Source: Nevskia sp.
GTDB taxonomy: Bacteria > Pseudomonadota > Gammaproteobacteria > Nevskiales > Nevskiaceae
Assembly (NCBI GenBank): GCA_016779605.1
Contig: JADHNH010000025.1
Location: 1 to 38,968, forward strand
Length of the DNA stretch: 38,968 bases
Reading direction: 5' to 3'
Shown: one piece after another, positions 33,738 to 38,968 of the stretch
Layout: each line of letters starts with the position of its first letter
Position numbering within the stretch: the stretch's first letter is position 1
Notes under the pieces: generated by a model
Told to the model about the DNA's origin: nothing
Seen by the model: only the letters and a program-made list of their open reading frames with translations
The model's database searches: none
Translations under genes and position numbers: made by a program

Positions 33738-35069
33738 ATGCTGCGAATACACTTGCTCTGCGCGGGCCTGCTGGCGGCCGCCGTCCGTGCCGATCCGAGC
33801 CTGGCTCCGGACGCGGCGACCGCGCCGGGCCAAAGCGGCGACGCCCAGGCGATCTACGCCCGCGTGCGCCCCTCGCTGCTGCAGGTGCGCACCATCGTGC
33901 AGTCCGCCCAGGGGCAGTCGACGCTGGGTTCCGGCTTCGTCGTCGGCCAGGACGGGCTGGCCGTGACCAACTACCACGTGGTTTCGCGCTACGCCCTGGA
34001 GCCCAAGACTTACCGCCTCGAATTCATGGCACCCGACGGCTCGCGCGGGCCGCTGAGCCTGCTGGCGATCGACGTCGCCGACGACCTCGCGGTGGTGCGC
34101 CTGCAGAAACTCGGCCTGCCGGGCCTGCCGTTCGACGAGCGCGCGCTGGCCGAGCAGGTTCCCAAGGGCGAGCGGCTGTTCTCGCTGGGCAATCCGCTGG
34201 ACCTGGGCTTCACCATCGTCGAAGGCACCTACAACGGCAAGGTCGAGCGCAGCTACGAGCCGCGGGTGCATTTCACCGGCGCCATCAACCCCGGCATGAG
34301 CGGCGGGCCGGCGGTGACCGCAGAAGGCAAGGTCGTCGGCATCAACGTGTCCAAGCGCCTGGGCGGGGAGCTGGTCAGCTTCCTGGTGCCGGCGCGCTTC
34401 GCCGCCGCACTGGTCGAACGGGCGCGCAACAGCCAGCCGCTGGGCCCGGCCGATGCCAAGGCCGAGATCGGCCGCCAGCTGCTGGCCCGTGAGCAGGCGC
34501 TGTACGAAGCGGTGGAGCGGGACGGCTTCCGCGCCGTCGACGTCGGGCCCTACCGCGCGCCCGAAACCGTGTCGGACTGGTTCAGCTGCTGGTCGAACAC
34601 CAACAGCGACGCCCAGCCCAAGCCGCGCGCGCTCAACGACACCACCGCCTGCAGTGCCGACACCTCGGTGTTCGTCGCCGAGCAGATGCAGACCGGCCGC
34701 ATCGAGCTGCGCCACAGCTACCTGCGCAGCGCGCAGCTCAACGCCTTCCAGTTCGCCAGCTTTCTTTCGCACAACTACAGCCCGCAGGCCGCGATCTCGC
34801 CCTGGGGCCGGCGCAACACCACCACGCCGCGCTGCAACGAGGATTTCGTGCACATTCCGGGCACGCGCGACGGCCCGACGCTGCACGCCGCCTGGTGCGC
34901 GCGCGCCTACCGCGACTATGCCGGACTGTACGACGTGGTCATCACCGCGGTCACCGCCGACCGCAGCCGCGAATCGCTGATGGTGCAGCTCAGCATGCAG
35001 GGCGTGCCGTACGACACCGCCCTGAGCCTGGGCAAGCGCCTGCTGGGAACCGTGGCGTGGGCGCCGTGA
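33738..35069 (+). CDS. Secreted trypsin-like serine protease with an unknown C-terminal domain
   Basis: A 443-residue exported protein. A signal peptide (residues 1-18, ending VRA) is followed by an HtrA-like chymotrypsin-fold domain: His80 in TNYHVVS, Asp116 in ADDLAVVRL and Ser188 in NPGMSGGPA. No PDZ domain follows. Instead residues 240-443 form a domain I do not recognise, with cysteines that could form disulfides (FSCWSN, TTACSAD, PRCNED, AAWCAR). The ATG at 33738 is chosen because the signal peptide begins there; GGGGAGGA lies about 12 bases upstream. Its TGA overlaps the GTG start of the FHA gene, so both products should be made together. Activity in the periplasm is expected. Confidence 0.88.
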   Translation: MLRIHLLCAGLLAAAVRADPSLAPDAATAPGQSGDAQAIYARVRPSLLQVRTIVQSAQGQSTLGSGFVVGQDGLAVTNYHVVSRYALEPKTYRLEFMAPDGSRGPLSLLAIDVADDLAVVRLQKLGLPGLPFDERALAEQVPKGERLFSLGNPLDLGFTIVEGTYNGKVERSYEPRVHFTGAINPGMSGGPAVTAEGKVVGINVSKRLGGELVSFLVPARFAAALVERARNSQPLGPADAKAEIGRQLLAREQALYEAVERDGFRAVDVGPYRAPETVSDWFSCWSNTNSDAQPKPRALNDTTACSADTSVFVAEQMQTGRIELRHSYLRSAQLNAFQFASFLSHNYSPQAAISPWGRRNTTTPRCNEDFVHIPGTRDGPTLHAAWCARAYRDYAGLYDVVITAVTADRSRESLMVQLSMQGVPYDTALSLGKRLLGTVAWAP

Positions 35070-36040
35070 CCTGGATCGAGGTGCTGACCCGCCACCGCGA
35101 AGTGGCGGCGCGCCACCGCTGCGCCGGGCCGGTGATCCACGTCGGCCGCGGCTACGACAACGACATCGTCGTCGACGACCCCTTCGTCGCCGCGCGCCAC
35201 CTGCGCCTGTCGATGCAGGACGACGGCAGCTGGCTGGCCGAGGACCTCGGCACCCTCAACGGCCTGCACGTGCGCGGCCGGCCGCTGGCCCAGGCGCGGC
35301 TGGCGCCGGGCGAAGAGCCGCTGCGCATCGGCAACACCTGGCTGCGCCTGCGCGACGCCACGCACGCGGTGGCGCCGGAGCGGCCGCTGCAGGAGGACGC
35401 GAAGCTGTGGCCGCTGGCCGTGGGCCTGCCCCTGCTGGTGGTGGCGATGTCGCTACTCGACTCCTGGCTGGGGCAGACCGATCGTCCGCGCTGGGGCCAT
35501 GCCTGGACCTCGGCGCTGACCCAGATCGCCCTGGTGCTCGCCTGGAGCGGCGCGTGGGCGGTGGTCACCCGCGTGTTCTCCGGCGCCGCGCACTTCACCC
35601 GCCAGCTGAGCATCGCCTGCTGCACGCTGCTGGCGGTCTACGTCTACGGCCACGCCTCCGACCTGCTTACCTACGCCTTGTCCTGGGGCGGGCTGGCCGG
35701 CGTCTCCTACGTCGCCGTATCGCTGATCGCGGCCACCGGCTGCCTGGCGCAGCTGCTGGCGGTATCGCCCCGGCATACCGGCTCCAAGGCCGCGGTGGTG
35801 TTCGGCATGGCCCTGGCGGTGATCGCCTGGCAGACCGTCTCGCGCACCGACCTGCGCGAAACACTGGGGCCGAATACCGTGGTCAGCCACCTGCAGCCGC
35901 CGGCGTTCCGCCTGGCGCGGCCGCGCACGGTGGACTCGTTCCTGTCGGCGGACGCCGGCCTGAAGGCGGCGCTGGACAAGGCGCGGGTGTCCGAACAGGC
36001 TCCGCCCGGCAGCACCGTGGACGACGACGACGACGATTGA
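35066..36040 (+). CDS. FHA-domain membrane protein coupled to the serine protease
   Basis: A 324-residue protein: an N-terminal forkhead-associated domain (about 1-95) and then about five transmembrane helices (roughly 115-290), ending in an acidic tail of six consecutive aspartates. FHA domains bind phosphothreonine. Here the glycine-arginine (27-28), His45 and Asn65-Gly66 are kept, but the serine of the SxxH motif is Ala42, so phosphopeptide binding may be weak or altered. Five helices would put the FHA domain in the cytoplasm and the acidic tail in the periplasm beside the protease. The GTG at 35066 overlaps the protease stop; a GTG at 35057 is possible. Confidence 0.82.
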   Translation: MTWIEVLTRHREVAARHRCAGPVIHVGRGYDNDIVVDDPFVAARHLRLSMQDDGSWLAEDLGTLNGLHVRGRPLAQARLAPGEEPLRIGNTWLRLRDATHAVAPERPLQEDAKLWPLAVGLPLLVVAMSLLDSWLGQTDRPRWGHAWTSALTQIALVLAWSGAWAVVTRVFSGAAHFTRQLSIACCTLLAVYVYGHASDLLTYALSWGGLAGVSYVAVSLIAATGCLAQLLAVSPRHTGSKAAVVFGMALAVIAWQTVSRTDLRETLGPNTVVSHLQPPAFRLARPRTVDSFLSADAGLKAALDKARVSEQAPPGSTVDDDDDD

Positions 36041-36268
36041 GAGGCACCGCACGGCGCCGCCGGAAACGGAACTTTCCGCAGCACGCCGCATTCTGATCGA
36101 AGCAACCAACGGCATTGCCGATCGCGCGGCGACGACTAAGCGTGCCGGCGCACCGAGACCCGGGCCGCTGGTCAGATAGGCTGCGCCGGTAATTGGGCGT
36201 CTGTCGCAGCCGTTGCATCACCGGCATTTGGAAGATTGCCGGCATTCCATTTCACGGAGGAAGTACAC

Positions 36269-37045
36269 ATGGTCCGCATCATCGCAACCGGCGTGGCCGG
36301 CATTATTGCCCTGGCCGCCCTGAGTGCCTGCAGCAACAGCAACAACAACACCGCGCCGCTGGCCGGCGACCTGCGCGTGGTCAACGGCGTGCCGGATTCC
36401 AACGGGCTGAACTCGAGCATCAACGACGCGTCGGTGGCCAGCGGCACGCCGTTCGGGCAGTCCAGCGGCCTCAATGCCATTCCGGAGGGCGGCTACACCG
36501 TGCAGCTGCAAACCGGCAACGGCAACGGCGGAACGCTCACTGGCAACGCCAACAGCGTCAGCATCGACCACAACAACATCACCACCGTGTACGCCTACGG
36601 CTCGGTGGCCAACGCCAACCTCGCCGGCTTTGCGGCCGAGGAATCGGTGGCGCCGCCTTCGTCCTCGACCAATTTCGTCCTGCAGTTCGCCGACGCCGCC
36701 TATGCCGCCACCGGCTCGGGCAGCGGCTCGCTCAACGTGATCATGGTGGCGCCGGGCTCCGGCATCGGCGGCGTCACCCCCACGGCCGTGCCGTTCGGCC
36801 ATGCCACCACCGCCGGCAACGTCGCCGCCGGCACCTACGAGATCATCGTCACCGACGGCGGCGGCGCCACCGTCTACGACAGCGGCCCCGCCGGCATTGC
36901 GCTGCCGCCGACCAACACCAACGTGGTGCAGATCGGCATCGTCGACACCTCCGCGGCGCAGCTGCAGCAGTACGGCTCCGGCGTAGCGCTGATCCTGCTC
37001 GACAACAACGGCGGCCAGCAGCTCCTGTTCGCCGGCCAGCACTGA
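36269..37045 (+). CDS. DUF4397 domain lipoprotein
   Basis: A 258-residue lipoprotein. The signal peptide ends in the lipobox LSAC with Cys21, followed by an Asn/Ser-rich linker. The body matches the DUF4397 pattern: RVVNGVPDSNGLNSSIND near the start and two beta-rich repeats. Ser at +2 favours the outer membrane. Function unknown; DUF4397 proteins are cell-surface or periplasmic. GGAGGAA lies a few bases before the ATG at 36269. The 228 bases before it hold no gene and no clear promoter. It is convergent with leuA and shares its terminator hairpin. Confidence 0.85.
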   Translation: MVRIIATGVAGIIALAALSACSNSNNNTAPLAGDLRVVNGVPDSNGLNSSINDASVASGTPFGQSSGLNAIPEGGYTVQLQTGNGNGGTLTGNANSVSIDHNNITTVYAYGSVANANLAGFAAEESVAPPSSSTNFVLQFADAAYAATGSGSGSLNVIMVAPGSGIGGVTPTAVPFGHATTAGNVAAGTYEIIVTDGGGATVYDSGPAGIALPPTNTNVVQIGIVDTSAAQLQQYGSGVALILLDNNGGQQLLFAGQH

Positions 37046-37051
37046 GCGCAC

Positions 37052-37086
37052 AAAAAAGCCCGGGACGGCGGCGGCCGTCCCGGGCT
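37052..37086 (-). terminator. Intrinsic terminator of leuA
   Basis: GCCCGGGACGG (37058-37068) and CCGTCCCGGGC (37075-37085) form a perfect 11-bp stem with a 6-base loop. On the minus strand it is followed by TTTTTT, directly after leuA. On the plus strand it follows the DUF4397 gene but has only a short T-containing tail, so it ends leuA best. Confidence 0.88.
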
Positions 37087-37103
37087 CTTCCTGCCGCAAG
37101 GCC

Positions 37104-38660
37104 TCAGGGCGTGGGCTCGAACTCCCGTTGCGGATGGGCGCGCTCGCCCGGCGCATCGAGGCGGTTGATCGCGTTGATGTAGGCCTTGGCCGAGGCGATG
37201 ACGATGTCGGTGTCCGCGCCCAGGCCGTTGACGATGCGGCCGTCGCGCGCCAGGCGCACCGTCACCTCGCCCTGCGCATCGGTGCCGGTGGTGATGTTGT
37301 TGACCGAATAGAGCAGCAGGCGCGACTTGCTGACCACCAGCTTCTCGATCGCGGCGAACACCGCGTCCACCGGCCCGTCGCCCTGCGCCTGCACTTCCTT
37401 GACCTGCCCGTCGACGCTCAGCGCCACCTTGGCCACCGGCCGGGTGCCGGTCTTGGACAGGGCTTCCATCGACACCAGCGTGATCGGCTCGGCGCTGCGC
37501 GCCTGGTCCGCCTGCGTGACCAGCATCTGCAGGTCCTCGTCGAAGATCTCGTGCTTCTTGTCGGCCAGGTCCTTGAAGCGGGCAAAGGCCTCGGCCAGCT
37601 CGCCTTCCGAGCGGAAGCGGTGGCCCAGCTCCTCCAGGCGCTTGCGGAACGCGGCGCGGCCGGACAGCTTGCCCAGGGTCAGCTTGTTTGAGCCCCAGCC
37701 GACATCCTCGGCGCGCATGATCTCGTAGGTCTGGCGGTGCTTGATCACGCCGTCCTGGTGGATGCCGGACTCGTGGGCGAAGGCGTTGGCGCCGACCACC
37801 GCCTTGTTCGGCTGCACCGGGTAGCCGGTGATGGCGGAGACCAGGCGCGAGCACGGCACGATCTGGGTGGCGTCGATGCGCGTCTCCACGTCGAACACGT
37901 CCTGCCGCGTCTTCACCGACATCACGATCTCTTCCAGCGAGGCGTTGCCGGCGCGCTCGCCCAGGCCGTTGATGGTGCACTCCACCTGGCGCGCGCCGTT
38001 CATCACCGCGGCCAGCGAATTGGCCACCGCCATGCCCAGGTCGTTGTGGCAATGGGTGGACCATACCGCCTTGTGCGAGTTGGGCACGCGCTCGATCAAG
38101 CTGCGCATGCGCTCGCCCCACTGCGCCGGCACCGAGTAGCCGACGGTGTCGGGCACGTTGATGGTGGTGGCGCCGGCCTTGATCACCGCCTCGAACACGC
38201 GGCACAGGAAATCCATGTCCGAGCGCACCGCGTCCTCGGCCGAGAACTCCACGTCGTCGCTCAGGGTGCGCGCCAGCTTGACCGCGCCAATTGCCGATTC
38301 CAGCACCGCTTCCGGCGACATGCGCAGCTTCATCTCCATGTGGATCGGGCTGGTGGCGATGAAGGTGTGGATGCGCTTGCGGCGCGCCGGCTGCAGCGCC
38401 TCTGCCGCGCGCTGGATGTCGGCCACGTTGGTGCGCGCCAGCGAGCAGACGATGCTTTCGCGCACCTCGCGCGCCACCGCCTGCACCGCCGCGAAGTCGC
38501 CGGGGCTGGCGATGGCGAAGCCGGCCTCGATCACGTCCACCTTGAGCCGCTCCAGGGCCAGGGCGATGCGCACCTTCTCGTCCTGCGTCATGGCCGCCCC
38601 GGGCGACTGCTCGCCGTCGCGCAGGGTGGTGTCGAAAATGATCAGCTGCTGTTTGCTCAT
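37104..38660 (-). CDS. leuA: 2-isopropylmalate synthase
   Basis: A 518-residue enzyme that condenses acetyl-CoA with 2-oxoisovalerate, the first step of leucine synthesis. The N-terminal barrel has [15 protein letters not shown] (10-24) and the metal-binding [26 protein letters not shown] and [13 protein letters not shown] follow. Residues from about 390 form the regulatory domain through which leucine inhibits. The ATG at 38660 has only a weak GAGCGAG upstream. It lies alone after a leader with a leucine-rich peptide and a strong promoter; no leuB/C/D follows in the window. Confidence 0.96.
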   Translation of the reverse strand: MSKQQLIIFDTTLRDGEQSPGAAMTQDEKVRIALALERLKVDVIEAGFAIASPGDFAAVQAVAREVRESIVCSLARTNVADIQRAAEALQPARRKRIHTFIATSPIHMEMKLRMSPEAVLESAIGAVKLARTLSDDVEFSAEDAVRSDMDFLCRVFEAVIKAGATTINVPDTVGYSVPAQWGERMRSLIERVPNSHKAVWSTHCHNDLGMAVANSLAAVMNGARQVECTINGLGERAGNASLEEIVMSVKTRQDVFDVETRIDATQIVPCSRLVSAITGYPVQPNKAVVGANAFAHESGIHQDGVIKHRQTYEIMRAEDVGWGSNKLTLGKLSGRAAFRKRLEELGHRFRSEGELAEAFARFKDLADKKHEIFDEDLQMLVTQADQARSAEPITLVSMEALSKTGTRPVAKVALSVDGQVKEVQAQGDGPVDAVFAAIEKLVVSKSRLLLYSVNNITTGTDAQGEVTVRLARDGRIVNGLGADTDIVIASAKAYINAINRLDAPGERAHPQREFEPTP

Positions 38661-38831
38661 GTGATGGTCTCGCTCGAACTCGTTGGCTTGCCGCGCCGGA
38701 GCCGCCGGCGCATCGACACTCCCTGCCGGGGCGCGCCCCGCTTTCGGCGGGACTTCGCCTGGATGATGCCGGAAGGATGGTTACTGCGTGTACACGGTAT
38801 TTTCAACCCCCGTGCGGGCCAAGGTTCTTGT

Positions 38832-38845
38832 CTGCCCTAGGGCAG
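38832..38845. repeat. Palindrome at the leader peptide stop
   Basis: CTGCCCTAGGGCAG is a perfect 14-bp palindrome containing the stop codon of the leader peptide. A second one, CCCACGGCCGTGGG (38867-38880), lies just before the leucine codons; the two bracket the leucine run and may take part in alternative RNA folds. Confidence 0.55.
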
Positions 38846-38923
38846 AAGTCGCAGCGCGAGCAGCAGCCCACGGCCGTGGGAGGCCGTGAAGAGGGGCAGC
38901 GAATGGCTGTGGCTGGGCGACAT
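38837..38923 (-). CDS. leuL: leu operon leader peptide
   Basis: A 28-residue open frame on the minus strand between the promoter and leuA, with eight leucines, five of them within residues 20-24 and 26-27 (LLLALRLL). Such a leucine-rich short peptide before leuA is the hallmark of ribosome-mediated attenuation: when charged tRNA-Leu is scarce the ribosome stalls and changes the fold of the leader RNA. The ATG lies about three bases after the predicted transcription start, leaving no room for a Shine-Dalgarno sequence. No hairpin with a U tract is seen in the 176 bases before leuA, so the switch may use Rho or hide the leuA ribosome site. Confidence 0.72.
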   Translation of the reverse strand: MSPSHSHSLPLFTASHGRGLLLALRLLP

Positions 38924-38932
38924 GATCGGCGC

Positions 38933-38961
38933 ACTATAGACCAAGATCGGTGGCGTGCCAA
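38933..38961 (-). promoter_or_regulatory. Predicted sigma70 promoter of leuL-leuA
   Basis: On the minus strand TTGGCA (38956-38961) is followed by exactly 17 bases and TATAGT (38933-38938), 4/6 and 5/6 matches to consensus. Transcription would start near 38926. Confidence 0.7.
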
Positions 38962-38968
38962 TCCCCTG

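Overview
The window is GC-rich, densely packed bacterial chromosome, most likely from a gammaproteobacterium. The best evidence is gene order. The run from type IV minor pilin genes through pilY1 and pilE to lspA-ileS-ribF-murJ, with rpsT divergent from murJ, follows the arrangement known around PA4549-PA4563 of Pseudomonas aeruginosa PAO1. High GC, a sufR-sufBCDS operon and a leuA preceded by a leucine-rich leader peptide would suit the Nevskiales/Xanthomonadales side of the class, but the sequence alone cannot fix the genus. No rRNA, tRNA, CRISPR array, insertion sequence or prophage gene was seen.

Layout. (1) 1-2640: a nested inverted-repeat element, then a tightly coupled minus-strand operon of an FMN-binding glutamate-synthase-like protein, a hotdog thioesterase and a SelT/SelW/SelH-type redox protein. 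(2) 2690-8090: an Fe-S assembly operon, sufR-sufB-sufC-sufD-sufS, with an IscR-like site in front and an intrinsic terminator behind. (3) 8283-16252: an eight-gene type IV pilus operon (gspH/fimU-like, pilV, pilW, pilX, pilY1, pilY2-like, pilE and a degenerate pilin-like gene). (4) 16284-22732: lspA, ileS, ribF and murJ on the minus strand and rpsT on the plus strand. (5) 22783-29355: accessory metabolism and regulation, with a LuxR-type regulator divergent from an amidase, an alpha/beta hydrolase followed by a MerR regulator, a GNAT acetyltransferase, and a long acyl-CoA dehydrogenase. (6) 29500-30140: a PIN-domain toxin-antitoxin pair of visibly lower GC. (7) 30236-33634: a minus-strand group of uracil-DNA glycosylase, rimI, an MFS transporter and tryptophan 2,3-dioxygenase. 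(8) 33738-37045: a secreted serine protease coupled to an FHA-domain membrane protein, then a DUF4397 lipoprotein. (9) 37052-38968: leuA with terminator, leader peptide and promoter.

Translational coupling is common: 4-base ATGA, GTGA or TTGA overlaps join many pairs. Non-ATG starts are frequent (TTG for the SelW-like gene and rpsT; GTG for the thioesterase, gspH, the degenerate pilin, the PIN toxin and the FHA protein).

Most worth a second look are the leu leader peptide whose start codon lies almost at the predicted transcription start, the degenerate pilin occupying the place where fkpB-ispH sit in Pseudomonas, the protease-FHA pair with an altered phosphothreonine pocket, and the LuxR-type gene with a dyad inside its own promoter spacer.
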